From NCBI GenBank assembly GCA_903834765.1, contig CAILKE010000074.1, forward strand, positions 1 to 52,660: 52,660 nucleotides of DNA, given 5' to 3'. How positions within the stretch are numbered: position 1 is the stretch's first letter; every line of letters begins with the position of its first letter. The stretch comes from an uncultured Bacteroidota bacterium (GTDB taxonomy: Bacteria; Bacteroidota; Bacteroidia; B-17B0; Aurantibacillaceae). Shown here piece after piece: positions 24,898 through 34,621 of the stretch. The notes beneath the pieces were generated by a model. It made no database searches. It had not been told where the DNA came from and saw nothing but the letters and a program-made list of their open reading frames with translations. Both the position numbers and the translations under genes were made by a program.

Positions 24898-26223
24898 ATG
24901 ATTTCATCCATCATTTTTAGCATTTTATTAATTGGCTCATCTGCATTTTTTTTCATCAACGTTAAAAAAATCAGACGCAATATTTTACTCGGAAAAGATA
25001 TTTCTATTACCGACAATAAATCAGAACGTTTAAAAACTATGATGCTAGTGGCTTTAGGACAGAAGAAAATGTTTACACGTCCTGTTGCTGCCTTATTACA
25101 TTTGTGTTTATATGCAGCCTTCGTTATTACTCAAATCGAATTAATTGAAATCGTTTTTGATGGAATCACTAGTCATCACCGTGCTTTCAGGGAAGTGCTA
25201 GGAGGTTTTTATACATTTATGGTTAGCTTCATAGAAATACTATCCGTACTGGCATTTATAGGAACCGTAGGGTTTTTAGCACGTCGTAATTTATTGAAGC
25301 TACCACGACTTAATATGGCAGAATTAAACGGTTGGGCAAAATTAGACGCTAATGTAATTTTAATGATGGAGATATTGCTTATCTGTTTCATTTTTATGAT
25401 GAATGGGGCCGATGAAGTATTATATCAAAGAGGTGATTCTCATGCAGATAATTTAGGAGATGGTTCACTAGGATTATCTATCAGCAAACACTTAGGTCCA
25501 TTAATTTATGGTGGAATGCCAACAGCCGGATTACACGTAATAGAGCGTATTGGCTGGTGGGGACATATCATTATGGTGTTTAGTTTTTTAAATTACCTGC
25601 CATACTCCAAACATTTACATATTTTATTGGCTTTCCCTAACACTTACTTTTCTAACTTAAAAGCAAAAGGACATTTCAATAATTTGTTTGAAGTAACTGA
25701 TGTTGTAAAACCTAATTTTGATCCTACATATCAATCTGTATTAGATCCTAATGCCGTTATTAAATTTGGTGTAAAAGATGTGACTGATCTAACTTGGAAA
25801 CAATTGTTAGATGCTTATTCATGCACGGAGTGCGGTAGATGTACTTCTGCATGTCCACAAAACATAACAGGCAAAGCTTTGTCTCCTCGAAAAATTATGA
25901 TGGATACGCGCGACCGATTAGTGGAAGTTGGAAAAAACATAGACGCCAACAAAGGTACTTTTGTAGATGATGGAAAATCCTTATTAGGTGATTATATCAC
26001 TAACGAGGAGATATGGGCTTGTAACACTTGTAATGCTTGCGTACAAGAATGTCCAGTTAATATTGATCCATTATCTATTATCGTTGGTATGCGTCAGCAA
26101 CTGGTGTTAGAGCAAAGTTCTGCTCCTAACGAACTAAACGGTATGTTTACAAACCTTGAAAACAATGGTGCTCCATGGCAATTTAGTCCGTCAGACAGAG
26201 CTAATTGGATTCACGAAAATTAA
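24898..26223 (+). CDS. Membrane-anchored (Fe-S)-binding protein, HdrC/NarI-like
   Basis: A 441-residue membrane protein with about five hydrophobic segments in its first 260 residues and a 4Fe-4S dicluster ferredoxin domain at the C-terminus. The cluster motifs are CTECGRCTSACPQ (about 306-318) and CNTCNACVQECPV (about 378-390). His residues in the helices could bind haem as in NarI-type subunits, but that is inference. With the next gene it forms an HdrC-HdrB-like electron-transfer pair, probably moving electrons between the quinone pool and an unknown partner. It is in one operon with MlaD (11 nt) and the CCG protein (56 nt). Confidence 0.88.
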   Translation: MISSIIFSILLIGSSAFFFINVKKIRRNILLGKDISITDNKSERLKTMMLVALGQKKMFTRPVAALLHLCLYAAFVITQIELIEIVFDGITSHHRAFREVLGGFYTFMVSFIEILSVLAFIGTVGFLARRNLLKLPRLNMAELNGWAKLDANVILMMEILLICFIFMMNGADEVLYQRGDSHADNLGDGSLGLSISKHLGPLIYGGMPTAGLHVIERIGWWGHIIMVFSFLNYLPYSKHLHILLAFPNTYFSNLKAKGHFNNLFEVTDVVKPNFDPTYQSVLDPNAVIKFGVKDVTDLTWKQLLDAYSCTECGRCTSACPQNITGKALSPRKIMMDTRDRLVEVGKNIDANKGTFVDDGKSLLGDYITNEEIWACNTCNACVQECPVNIDPLSIIVGMRQQLVLEQSSAPNELNGMFTNLENNGAPWQFSPSDRANWIHEN

Positions 26224-26279
26224 TACTAAACATAGAATAAAAAGAAAATCATAATAATTTCACATAAAAGAATTTGGAA

Positions 26280-27068
26280 ATGAGCGCACTAAAAGTTCCT
26301 ACAATGCAAGAAAAAATTGCCAATGGCGAAACACCTGATATTTTATTTTGGGTAGGTTGTTCGGGTAGTTTTGATGATAGAGCAAAAAAAATAACAAAAG
26401 CCATTGTGCGTATACTAAATCATGTTGGAGCAAACTTCGCCGTGCTTGGGGTTGAAGAGTCTTGTACTGGGGATCCTGCAAAACGTGCCGGTAACGAATT
26501 TTTATTTCAAATGCAGGCAATGCAAAACATCAGCATTTTAAATGGTTACGATGTTAAAAAAATTGTAACAGGCTGTCCTCATTGTTTTAATACCATTAAA
26601 AACGAATACCCTGAATTAGGGGGTAAATACGAAGTGATTCACCATACAGAGTTAGTGCAACAGCTCATTAACGAAGGAAAACTAAAAGTAGAAGGCGGCG
26701 CATACAAAGGAAAAAAAATTGTATTTCACGACCCTTGTTATTTAGGCAGAGCAAATAATGTTTACGAAGCGCCTCGTGATGTGATTCAAAAATTAGATGT
26801 AGAATTAGCCGAAATGAAACGTAGTAAAGCCAATGGTTTATGCTGTGGTGCAGGTGGTGCGCAAATGTTTAAGGAGGCTGAAAAAGGTACTAAAGAAGTA
26901 AACGTTGAAAGAGCTGAAGAAGCCTTATCTCACAATCCTGATATCATTGCTGTAGGTTGCCCGTTTTGTAATACGATGATGACTGACGGCGTGAAACATT
27001 TTAATAAAGAAGATAAAACACAAGTATTAGATGTGGCAGAATTAATTGCTAACGCAAACGATTTGTAG
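26280..27068 (+). CDS. (Fe-S)-binding protein with two CCG (DUF224) domains, HdrB-like
   Basis: A 262-residue cytoplasmic protein with two cysteine-rich CCG domains. The first has WVGCSGSFDDRA, then VEESCTGDPAKRAG and VTGCPHCFNTIKNEY. The second has FHDPCYLGRANNVY, then GLCCGAGGAQM and VGCPFCNTMMTDG. Such domains bind non-cubane 4Fe-4S clusters in heterodisulfide reductase HdrB and in GlpC/LutA-type proteins. An in-frame TTG at 26274 would add two residues, but the ATG at 26280 is the better start. It is the last gene of the MlaD-Fe-S operon. The substrate is unknown. Confidence 0.9.
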   Translation: MSALKVPTMQEKIANGETPDILFWVGCSGSFDDRAKKITKAIVRILNHVGANFAVLGVEESCTGDPAKRAGNEFLFQMQAMQNISILNGYDVKKIVTGCPHCFNTIKNEYPELGGKYEVIHHTELVQQLINEGKLKVEGGAYKGKKIVFHDPCYLGRANNVYEAPRDVIQKLDVELAEMKRSKANGLCCGAGGAQMFKEAEKGTKEVNVERAEEALSHNPDIIAVGCPFCNTMMTDGVKHFNKEDKTQVLDVAELIANANDL

Positions 27069-27088
27069 ATTAATTATTACTCAAATAA

Positions 27089-27632
27089 TTAAAAGCGATA
27101 TCCTATGCAAAGTCCTAATTTTAGGGCATTTAACGGGAAGGTATTCTGAGTGTAATAATTATTATTTGTAGTAAAACTAGCAGGGTCGTTTACAATATAG
27201 CTGTCTTTTCTAAATCCTATAGCGCTTAGAATGATCGTAAAGTTTTTAGCTGGCTAAAGATTAAACTAAAACATTTGCCAAACTATCTTCCGCTTTTTGT
27301 TCAGCAATTCTGTCGGCTTCTCGTTTTCTCTGCAACTCCCATTTTTCTAGTTTTACATTTTTTTTGAGTTCCTGATCTTTTATAACTGGTGTTTCTGAAG
27401 GCGCTGTTATCACTTCATGCATCCCGTTTTTATATATAATTAATGCCACCTCGCTTTTCAATACCGTAATGGTTGGTCCATCCTCATCATTAAATAATTT
27501 ATATTTAATTTCTGTAGGATTAATTTCTAAAATCTTCACGTCTAATTTCGTATTATCTTTTTTAAATAATTGGTCTTGCGAAAACAGATTTCCTCCAATA
27601 AACAACACACATAATAGAACTAAATACTTTAT
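27089..27632 (-). pseudogene. Decayed outer-membrane barrel protein gene (lost start, internal deletion, frameshift)
   Basis: The N-terminal part (27608 down to 27261) encodes FSQDQLFKKDNTKLDVKILE, then INPTEIKYKLFNDEDGP, the usual opening of a Bacteroidota family whose C-terminal half is a beta-barrel. Upstream in frame the signal peptide KYLVLLCVLFIGGNLFSQ is intact, but the expected initiator ATG reads ATA at 27630-27632; only a GTG inside the signal peptide (27608) remains. The frame stops at 27261. Beyond it, shifted by one base, 27089-27250 encode a barrel end (FTIILSAIGFRKDSYI to LKLGLCIGYRF, then stop). The barrel middle is missing. This reads as a gene inactivated by deletion, though expression of the 115-residue fragment cannot be excluded. 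Confidence 0.7.
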
Positions 27633-27686
27633 AAGAAAAAGGCTAAATTTATATTAAATGTAAAGTAAATTTTTCAAAACAAATAC

Positions 27687-27716
27687 TTGTGCAATAACTT
27701 AATATGCATAAATTTG
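27687..27716 (+). promoter_or_regulatory. Promoter of icd
   Basis: TTG (27687-27689) and TAAATTTG (27709-27716) are spaced by 19 nt, matching the Bacteroidota -33/-7 pattern, 34 nt before the icd ATG. Confidence 0.6.
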
Positions 27717-27750
27717 GCTAACTTTTTTAAACCTTTACAAACACAGTATT

Positions 27751-28980
27751 ATGAGCAAAATTAAAGTAGCAAACCCCGTAGTAGAATTAGATGGTGATGA
27801 AATGACTCGCATCATTTGGAAATTTATTAAAGATAAATTAATTGTACCTTACTTAGATGTAGATATTAAATACTACGATTTAGGAATGGAGTATCGTGAT
27901 GAAACAAACGATCAAGTAACGATAGATGCAGCAGAAGCTATCAAAAAATATGGCGTAGGTATTAAATGTGCTACCATCACTCCTGATGAAGCTCGTGTAA
28001 AAGAATTTAATTTAAAACAAATGTGGAAGTCGCCAAATGGCACTATCCGTAATATCCTTGATGGTACTGTGTTTCGCGAGCCTATCGTTTGTAAAAACGT
28101 CCCTCGTTTAGTAACTAACTGGACAGCTCCAATTATTGTTGGTCGTCACGCATTTGGAGATCAATACAAAGCAACAGATTTCGTTGTTCCTGGAAAAGGA
28201 AAATTAACAATGAAATTTGAAGGTGAAGATGGAAAAGTTATTGAACACGAAATTTATAAATTCAATGGCCCTGGTGTAGCAATGGGGATGTACAATGTAG
28301 AAGAATCCATTCGTGGATTTGCTCATTCTTGCTTTAATGTAGCACTAAACAAAAAATGGCCTTTATACTTATCTACTAAAAACACTATCTTAAAAAAATA
28401 CGATGGTCGTTTCAAAGATATTTTTGAAGAAATTTATCAAGCTGATTACAAAGCAAAATATGAAGCGGCTGGTATCGTTTACGAACATCGTTTAATTGAT
28501 GATATGGTAGCCTCTGCACTTAAATGGAATGGTAATTTTGTTTGGGCTTGTAAAAATTATGATGGAGATGTTCAATCTGATTCAGTAGCACAAGGCTTTG
28601 GATCATTAGGTTTAATGACATCAGTATTAATTACGCCTGATGGAACAATTATGGAAGCTGAAGCTGCTCATGGCACTGTTACTCGTCACTTCCGTGATCA
28701 TCAAGCGGGAAAACCTACATCAACTAATCCAATTGCATCTATTTTTGCCTGGACTCGTGGATTAGAGTTCCGTGGCAAATTAGATAAAAATCAAGAGTTA
28801 ATTAATTTTTGTCAAGCACTTGAACAAGTTTGTGTTGAAACAGTTGAAAGTGGTAAAATGACTAAAGATTTGGCAGTATGTACGCATGGAAATAAAGTGA
28901 ACCATGGAGAACATTATTTATATACTGAAGAATTTTTAGATGCAATTGACTCTAATTTGAAAAAGAAATTAAGTAAATAA
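27751..28980 (+). CDS. icd: NADP-dependent isocitrate dehydrogenase (eukaryote-like, subfamily II)
   Basis: A 409-residue TCA-cycle enzyme that converts isocitrate to 2-oxoglutarate, CO2 and NADPH. The opening [16 protein letters not shown] and [15 protein letters not shown] belong to the homodimeric type found in eukaryotic cytosol/mitochondria and in many Bacteroidota, not the E. coli type. Substrate-binding SPNGTIRN (about 94-101), the Asp-rich [12 protein letters not shown] (about 250-261) and [13 protein letters not shown] (cofactor site) are intact. The length is normal. An NfuA-like Fe-S scaffold gene follows 23 nt downstream, probably co-transcribed up to the terminator at 29292. Confidence 0.96.
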   Translation: MSKIKVANPVVELDGDEMTRIIWKFIKDKLIVPYLDVDIKYYDLGMEYRDETNDQVTIDAAEAIKKYGVGIKCATITPDEARVKEFNLKQMWKSPNGTIRNILDGTVFREPIVCKNVPRLVTNWTAPIIVGRHAFGDQYKATDFVVPGKGKLTMKFEGEDGKVIEHEIYKFNGPGVAMGMYNVEESIRGFAHSCFNVALNKKWPLYLSTKNTILKKYDGRFKDIFEEIYQADYKAKYEAAGIVYEHRLIDDMVASALKWNGNFVWACKNYDGDVQSDSVAQGFGSLGLMTSVLITPDGTIMEAEAAHGTVTRHFRDHQAGKPTSTNPIASIFAWTRGLEFRGKLDKNQELINFCQALEQVCVETVESGKMTKDLAVCTHGNKVNHGEHYLYTEEFLDAIDSNLKKKLSK

Positions 28981-29003
28981 TTTGGTGATCAATTAATTTA
29001 ATT

Positions 29004-29270
29004 ATGAATACAAAAATTCCAGCATCGTCAATCGACTCTCTTTTATTTAACAGAGTAGAAGAAGCATTAAAGTCCATTCGCCCTTATTTAGAAGCTGATG
29101 GTGGCGATGTAGAACTATTAGAAGTAGTAGATGGAAATACGGTCATGCTTGAATTAAAAGGCGCTTGTAGCACATGCAGCATGAGCCACATGACTATGAA
29201 GGCTGGAATTGAAGAAACTATAAAGCGTGCGGTTCCTGAAATTACGTCTGTACAAGCTACAAGAACTTAA
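29004..29270 (+). CDS. NifU C-terminal-domain (NfuA-like) Fe-S scaffold protein
   Basis: An 88-residue protein consisting of a NifU-like C-terminal domain. It assembles or transfers Fe-S clusters through Cys55 and Cys58 in GACSTCSMSHMTMKAGIE. The N-terminal LRPYLEADGGDVELLEV-type stretch (here IRPYLEADGGDVELLEVV) is characteristic. It lacks the degenerate A-type domain of E. coli NfuA. It follows icd by 23 nt and ends before a strong terminator. Confidence 0.94.
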   Translation: MNTKIPASSIDSLLFNRVEEALKSIRPYLEADGGDVELLEVVDGNTVMLELKGACSTCSMSHMTMKAGIEETIKRAVPEITSVQATRT

Positions 29271-29291
29271 TAGAAATATATAATACATTTT

Positions 29292-29326
29292 AAAAATCCC
29301 ATTCAAATAATTGAATGGGATTTTTT
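29292..29326 (+). terminator. Rho-independent terminator after the nfu-like gene
   Basis: A 15-bp perfect stem (AAAAATCCCATTCAA with its complement) and a four-base loop ATAA end in six T residues. Confidence 0.85.
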
Positions 29327-29337
29327 GCTTTAATACT

Positions 29338-29345
29338 TACATTTG
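29338..29345 (+). promoter_or_regulatory. -7 box immediately before the GNAT gene
   Basis: TACATTTG, an exact TAnnTTTG match, ends 3 nt before the ATG at 29349, so transcription should start at or next to the A of the start codon. Confidence 0.5.
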
Positions 29346-29348
29346 TTT

Positions 29349-29783
29349 ATGATATATATTGTAAAAACGAATAATACACCTGCCATTTTAGAACAAATTA
29401 TTGATTTACGCTATGATATTTTACGTAAACCTTGGAATCAAACACGCCTATCAGTAACAGACGAATTTGAAGAAACAACAATTAATGCTTACATTGAAAA
29501 AGATGGTGAAATTGTAGCTTGCGGGCGTTTGCAAAACAATGGCAACGGTATTGGTCAAATACGTTATATGGCTGTTAATAATGCCTTTCAGGGGAAAGGC
29601 CTAGGTAAATTAATTGTAACTAAATTAGAAGATGAAGCAAAACACCTAAAGCTTAAAACAATAGAGTTACAAGCAAGAGAAAATGCTCTTGAATTTTATA
29701 AAAGCCAAGGTTATACAATAAAAGAAACATCCTTTAAATTGTGGGATATCATTCAACATTACTTAATGAGTAAACAATTGTAG
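29349..29783 (+). CDS. GNAT family N-acetyltransferase
   Basis: A 144-residue single-domain GNAT protein. The acetyl-CoA pyrophosphate loop is QGKGLGKLIVTKLE (about 81-94), preceded by the strand QIRYMAVNNAF. LRYDILRKPWNQ at the N-terminus resembles GNAT proteins of the ElaA/YjdJ kind. The substrate is unknown. A TTG at 29343 is in frame but would lie inside the promoter box, so the ATG at 29349 is preferred. It is flanked by terminators on both sides and is probably monocistronic and leaderless. Confidence 0.88.
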   Translation: MIYIVKTNNTPAILEQIIDLRYDILRKPWNQTRLSVTDEFEETTINAYIEKDGEIVACGRLQNNGNGIGQIRYMAVNNAFQGKGLGKLIVTKLEDEAKHLKLKTIELQARENALEFYKSQGYTIKETSFKLWDIIQHYLMSKQL

Positions 29784-29801
29784 AGCACAAAACGCTCAAT
29801 A

Positions 29802-29837
29802 AAAAACCCTTAAAAGACAAGTCTTTTAAGGGTTTTT
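29802..29837. terminator. Bidirectional terminator between GNAT and the BNR protein gene
   Basis: A 17-bp perfect stem (AAAAACCCTTAAAAGAC and complement) with a two-base gap lies between the ends of two convergent genes. The A run on one side and T run on the other let it work on both strands. Confidence 0.85.
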
Positions 29838-29856
29838 AAATCTTGATTATATTCCT

Positions 29857-32800
29857 TTATTTAATTACAACTAAACGGTTTGTTCCAACTATAGCTGAAC
29901 TTGAATTTAAACTAACGATATAAGTGCCTGAAATTAAATCTTCAGTACCAATTTGCATTAATTGCTCACCTTCTGGTAATTTGCCTAAGTTTTTACTAAT
30001 CACTAAACCTCCTTTTAAGTCATAAACATTAAACATTAACGACTCAGATTTTTCTATGTTAAATGTAACATTCACAAAATCTTTAGCCGGATTTGGATAT
30101 AATTTAATAGTACTTACAATCGTTTTGTCTTTAGCAGCAATCTCTTCAATCCCTACTAAACTCTGATTATAATAAGTATCGCAAGTCCAAATACCACGTC
30201 CGTGAGTACCAGCATAAATCATTCCTGAGTTATAACAAGAGGCACTGTTATTTGTTTGTTGACGTAACATAAATACAGGCACGTTAGGTAATTTATTATT
30301 ATTTTCCTTTACCCAAACCGGAACTGCAGCTGTAATATCAGAAGTTCCATAAACTCCATATTCTGTTCCAACAATAACACGCTTAGTGTCTTTGTACTCT
30401 ATTAATGAAGAATAAATTGGGGCAGTTGCGATTAAGCCGGTTGTTCCAGATCCCATTTTAGCAGTAAAAGCACCTAGGCTTGAAGTAACAGAATGTGTTG
30501 TTGGATTTGTAGCATAATATACTTTAGGATTAGAATAACTACCACAAGTAACTACAATTGAAGAAGTATCATTTGGATTTACAGATATAGAAGTGATAAC
30601 TGTCCCAAAAACGCCAATTCGTGTACAACGAATTTTTGTGTTTGGATTAGCTGCATTACCTGCTGTATTAATACCATTAAAGTTTGCATCCACTGACGGT
30701 AAGCTAGCAGAACTACCAACAGAGTCAATTAGTCCATGTAGGTGAGAAATTCTGTATAATGAGCCGCCATCTGTTCCTACATATAAATGATTCCCGTCGC
30801 TAGACCAAGCCATTGTATGAACTGTGCCAGTAAATCCTGATGGTGAATTCGTTTCATCTTTTGATAAAGCACTTGCTACTTGAACCCAATCAGGAGTAAT
30901 ACCAAAACTTAATGGTTTTTTAACTACGAATACTTTACCTGTAGTACCAACTGCTAAACGAGCTTGGATAATGTCTGGTAAACGAAGCGAATGACGTGCA
31001 CTTAAATTTGCTGGTAAAATAAAACTAAACTTAACACCAGTTGTTGTTTTTGTAATCACTTTTACTTCAGCACCAGAATTATATCGTTGAGTTAGTTCCG
31101 TTTTCACTGCATTTCCTAATGCAGGAGGACTAGTAAAGCTGATTTTTAAAGAGTCGTAATCCCCTGCTTGTGCAGTATAACTTGTAGCTGTAATAGTCGA
31201 TGAATTTCCTGAAAAAGAAGTGGTGTAATCTCTTTTTGTTACTACAAAAGTAGCTGTTCCTGCTCCTGCTATAGCTGTATAAGTTGATGCAGGAGAAGCA
31301 ATGTCAAATGAAGCCTTTACCGTTGAGCCTAATGTAACATACATAGAATCAAAAATTGCTGAATTATTAGACTTGTTAACTATAGATTTAAATACTTTTG
31401 TTGATCCATTTCCAACACCTGCAGCATTATTACTAATTGTAGTAGCTACAAAATCAACCGAATCAATAGATTTAAAGTCTGTCGTAGTTTCCCACATACG
31501 AATTGGGGTAATAAAGCTAGCAAAAGAACCTCCTGAACCAGGCCCGCCATTATTTGCCGATGACGAAGAACCATATTCTGCGTCATAGAATGAAGCTCCT
31601 CCATTTATGCCCGTTGTTGCAGCTCTATCTACTTGGCCGTAATAAATAGAAGAAAAAACAGCTGTAGGATTGATGTGAGAAAAATCACAATAATTACCAT
31701 CACCTCCGCCAACTGGATAGGCTCCTTTTGCACCATTAAATGTACCAGAAACGTAAGTAGTTCCGTTATCTTGGTTACCACACATTGCGCCGCCAACTGG
31801 CACTCCGTTTAATCCACCGCTAGGGTATCTTTCAAAAGCAATAGCATAAGGCTGTGTAACATTATATCCTTTGTTTATTGATGCATATGTATTCCCTGCA
31901 TCGAATGTACGAGCAAGACCTCCATCGCTACCAACAAAAAACGAACTTGAATTAAATGGATCCCAAACAAACGTATGTATATCCGAATGCACATATTGTT
32001 GTGATCCTATTGCAAATTGATACGCTGCATAAGTCCAAACTCCAACACCTGAATTATTACCAGTCCACGTCCAAAAAGATGCACCACCTAAAAATACTTT
32101 ATAAGGGTTGTTCGGATCAACAGTAATCGCATTATCATAATCTCCTTGACCCTGCCCACCTGATTTAAATGGATCAAACGTAGTAGAAGATGATTGAGCT
32201 ATTTTTACCCATGTCAAACCTTTATCAACCGATTGCGCTACACCACCTAATAAACTACTTCCGTTTACGCAACTTAAGTAAATAACATTTGGATTAGAAG
32301 GAGCAACAGCAATTTCCATTTTGTTTCTGTTTGTTGAAGCAACAACAGTTGGTGAAATAATGGAAACAAAATCATCACCATTATTTGAAATAAACAATGT
32401 ACTTCCAGTAGAAAATACATAAGAACCATCTGAAGCTAATTTAATATCTGTAATATTGCCACTAGTTGCCTGAGCAGCGCTAGTTGTAGCTAATTTACAA
32501 GGATGCCATGTAACACCTCCATCATTAGTAATTTTGAAACCGTTACTTGCAGTTCCTAAATAAATTGTATTAGGGTCCGTTTTATGACAAACTACTTTGT
32601 TAATATTTTTATATGCTGTAGTTGTTGTTACTGATGTAATAGCGCTAGTAGCAATATTTAATTTATATAATCCAGAACCAATAAATGCTGAATTTCCATC
32701 ACCATTAATAAACCCTTGAGATTCGCCTGTTCCAAAATAAATATTATCGCCTGAGGCATCTTGGCTCATGCAGTCAATTATCATATTTGATAATTGATCA

Positions 32801-33243
32801 TTTACTGGGTTCCAAGTGCTACCTCCATCTGTCGATTTAAATACACCACCTGAGTTACCACCAGCAAATACTACACCCTGATGATTTTTATCAAAGCAAA
32901 TTGCGCGTGTACGACCTCCAACATTATCTGGCCCCAACTCTGACCAATTTAAACTTAAAGCGTTCGTGTTTGACGTTTTTTGGTTTTTATTGATTCCCAT
33001 TCGAAGGGCAGCTTCATTTTCAGCAAATGCACGAGCTTCCTCGTTTATTAATCCTGTTGCAGGATCTGCCTTCAAAAGCATGTAATACTCAGCTGCGCCT
33101 CCCCAGCTTTGTGTACTGTGTTGACCATTTTCATTTTCTTCGAAACGAGGCGTATAGTGAGATGATTTGATTAATGCAATTGGAGCGCCAATCATAACTA
33201 ACCCACTAGCAAAATAGGCTATGGTTTTAATATTTAATTTCAT
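29857..33243 (-). CDS. T9SS-secreted BNR/sortilin-like repeat protein
   Basis: An 1128-residue exported protein. Residues 1-29 form a signal peptide. From about residue 95 there are many beta-propeller repeats of BNR/VPS10 type, with Asp-box-like motifs (STDGGSTW, TNDGGVTW, SVDKGLTW, SNNGDDF). A Ser/Thr/Gly-rich segment at about 545-790 contains non-propeller beta domains, then propeller-like WSSDGNHLYVGTDGGSLY resumes. The last 80 residues (LYPNPAKDFVNVTFNI to GTYIVSL to NRLVVIK) form a T9SS type A sorting domain, so the protein should cross the outer membrane through T9SS and be attached to or released from the surface. The BNR fold is shared with sialidases and other glycan-binding proteins, but no catalytic residues can be assigned. 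A minus-strand TATATTTG (33289-33296) is the likely promoter. Confidence 0.92.
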   Translation of the reverse strand: MKLNIKTIAYFASGLVMIGAPIALIKSSHYTPRFEENENGQHSTQSWGGAAEYYMLLKADPATGLINEEARAFAENEAALRMGINKNQKTSNTNALSLNWSELGPDNVGGRTRAICFDKNHQGVVFAGGNSGGVFKSTDGGSTWNPVNDQLSNMIIDCMSQDASGDNIYFGTGESQGFINGDGNSAFIGSGLYKLNIATSAITSVTTTTAYKNINKVVCHKTDPNTIYLGTASNGFKITNDGGVTWHPCKLATTSAAQATSGNITDIKLASDGSYVFSTGSTLFISNNGDDFVSIISPTVVASTNRNKMEIAVAPSNPNVIYLSCVNGSSLLGGVAQSVDKGLTWVKIAQSSSTTFDPFKSGGQGQGDYDNAITVDPNNPYKVFLGGASFWTWTGNNSGVGVWTYAAYQFAIGSQQYVHSDIHTFVWDPFNSSSFFVGSDGGLARTFDAGNTYASINKGYNVTQPYAIAFERYPSGGLNGVPVGGAMCGNQDNGTTYVSGTFNGAKGAYPVGGGDGNYCDFSHINPTAVFSSIYYGQVDRAATTGINGGASFYDAEYGSSSSANNGGPGSGGSFASFITPIRMWETTTDFKSIDSVDFVATTISNNAAGVGNGSTKVFKSIVNKSNNSAIFDSMYVTLGSTVKASFDIASPASTYTAIAGAGTATFVVTKRDYTTSFSGNSSTITATSYTAQAGDYDSLKISFTSPPALGNAVKTELTQRYNSGAEVKVITKTTTGVKFSFILPANLSARHSLRLPDIIQARLAVGTTGKVFVVKKPLSFGITPDWVQVASALSKDETNSPSGFTGTVHTMAWSSDGNHLYVGTDGGSLYRISHLHGLIDSVGSSASLPSVDANFNGINTAGNAANPNTKIRCTRIGVFGTVITSISVNPNDTSSIVVTCGSYSNPKVYYATNPTTHSVTSSLGAFTAKMGSGTTGLIATAPIYSSLIEYKDTKRVIVGTEYGVYGTSDITAAVPVWVKENNNKLPNVPVFMLRQQTNNSASCYNSGMIYAGTHGRGIWTCDTYYNQSLVGIEEIAAKDKTIVSTIKLYPNPAKDFVNVTFNIEKSESLMFNVYDLKGGLVISKNLGKLPEGEQLMQIGTEDLISGTYIVSLNSSSAIVGTNRLVVIK

Positions 33244-33585
33244 GTCCTTGTGTATTTATTTTTAATTTTTCTTAAAAAGTTGGAATTACAAATATAATTT
33301 ATATTCTATTAAGAAGCTATAAAAAAGAAAAAAAGTGGTCGTTTTTATTTATAAAATCGTGGTTTTTAACAAATTAATGGTTTTTAATCAACTCCATTAT
33401 TCTTTTTTATTCATTTTTTATTCCATTTGAAATGTTAAGGTTAAAAATATCCGATCATCCAATTGAGAAATAAAATCCGAAATCATAAAAATCATCTTTG
33501 TTATTATGAATAGTTATTGTTGAAAAAAAACTTGTCACTACTTGATAATATTACATTATAATCTTACATTGTACTTACCCTAATC
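33244..33585. promoter_or_regulatory. Divergent AT-rich intergenic region (342 nt)
   Basis: Very AT-rich with runs of T and A. On the minus strand TATATTTG (33289-33296) lies 45 nt before the BNR-protein ATG. On the plus strand only weak -7-like strings near TACATTGT (about 33566) are seen before the transglycosylase. No ORF, tRNA or hairpin stands out. Confidence 0.45.
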
Positions 33586-34557
33586 ATGCAACTATTCATA
33601 TCCCTCATATTTACACTGAAACTATTTACAGCTCCTCCCGACAGTAATGATGTATCTGCGCGCGCTCTTAATTTAAAAGAAGATTTAGTTGATGTAGAGC
33701 ATAGTCAAACTAAAGAGTGCATGGGTTTTGTTTATAATCAACAAATGTATTATTATGGGTGCGACACTTTATCTCAAGTAAAATTTTGGCGAAATGTGAT
33801 GCATCTTCATAAAGATAGCGCTTTTTTTAATACGCCAGAAAATAGAAAAATACTTCATAAGGTTAGCATTAAACAAATAGAAAATTTATCCGAAGAGCAT
33901 AAAAACAGACTAAAAGATAGTTTAAGGTTTACCAATTTGCTAAGTGATTCCGCTCGTATTTTACTAACTAATGGTAAAAGTTTTTTTTATGATTTTGATA
34001 AGGCTTCTGCCAATTTTGACAAAGGCATTAAAGGTTTTGTCGCAAACGGCGTTGATCCCTGGTATGCCCAAGCTATCCTATTAATTGAAAGTCCTAATAA
34101 ATTACAAAAATCAAATGTTGGAGCTTATGGCTCTTTTCAGTTGATGAAAGATGTGGCTCGATTGTTTGGTTTAAAAGTAAATAAAAGCATTGATGAACGA
34201 GCTAATTTTGATCGTTCGGCATACGCTGCATCTAGTTTAATAAAAAAAATCTGTATTCCTAATACCCGAAAAATACTAGATTCATTAGGTATTACGAATT
34301 ATAAAGAAAATGAATTATGGTTTAGATTATTGGTAATGCATTGCTATCATGCAGGGTCAGGCAATGTAAAAAAAGCACTCTTTAGTTTTATGCCAACAAA
34401 AGGTGATATGAATTTAATTTATACACTATGGCATACTGAAACTAAGCATTTTAAAACAGCTTCTCAAAACTACTCGCAATTAGTACTTGCAGCCATGTTA
34501 GAAGTTCATGAAAAATATAAATTAGCTCCAAGTAAATTGCTAATTAGTAACAAATAA
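33586..34557 (+). CDS. Lytic transglycosylase (SLT domain)
   Basis: A 323-residue protein with a short signal-like N-terminus (hydrophobic about 1-16) and an SLT/goose-lysozyme-like domain in the second half. The catalytic Glu168 sits in ILLIESPNKLQ. GAYGSFQLMKDVARLFG (about 180-196) is the conserved G..Q.M block, and MHCYHAGSGNVKKAL (about 257-271) the AYNAG-type block. These enzymes cleave peptidoglycan between MurNAc and GlcNAc. There are no LysM repeats, unlike MltD. About 120 N-terminal residues of unknown fold precede the domain. It is followed by a strong terminator at 34587. Confidence 0.87.
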   Translation: MQLFISLIFTLKLFTAPPDSNDVSARALNLKEDLVDVEHSQTKECMGFVYNQQMYYYGCDTLSQVKFWRNVMHLHKDSAFFNTPENRKILHKVSIKQIENLSEEHKNRLKDSLRFTNLLSDSARILLTNGKSFFYDFDKASANFDKGIKGFVANGVDPWYAQAILLIESPNKLQKSNVGAYGSFQLMKDVARLFGLKVNKSIDERANFDRSAYAASSLIKKICIPNTRKILDSLGITNYKENELWFRLLVMHCYHAGSGNVKKALFSFMPTKGDMNLIYTLWHTETKHFKTASQNYSQLVLAAMLEVHEKYKLAPSKLLISNK

Positions 34558-34586
34558 GTACATATCTATTATTTAAAAAAACTATC

Positions 34587-34621
34587 AAAAAAATCTCACA
34601 AAAATTAGTGAGATTTTTTTT
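34587..34621 (+). terminator. Rho-independent terminator after the transglycosylase
   Basis: A 13-bp stem (AAAAAAATCTCAC and complement) around an eight-base loop, ending in eight T residues, 30 nt after the stop codon. Confidence 0.85.

Noticed and set aside
26274-26279. TTG start two codons before the CCG-domain protein ATG
   Set aside because: ATG at 26280 is adjacent and no upstream conservation requires the longer form.
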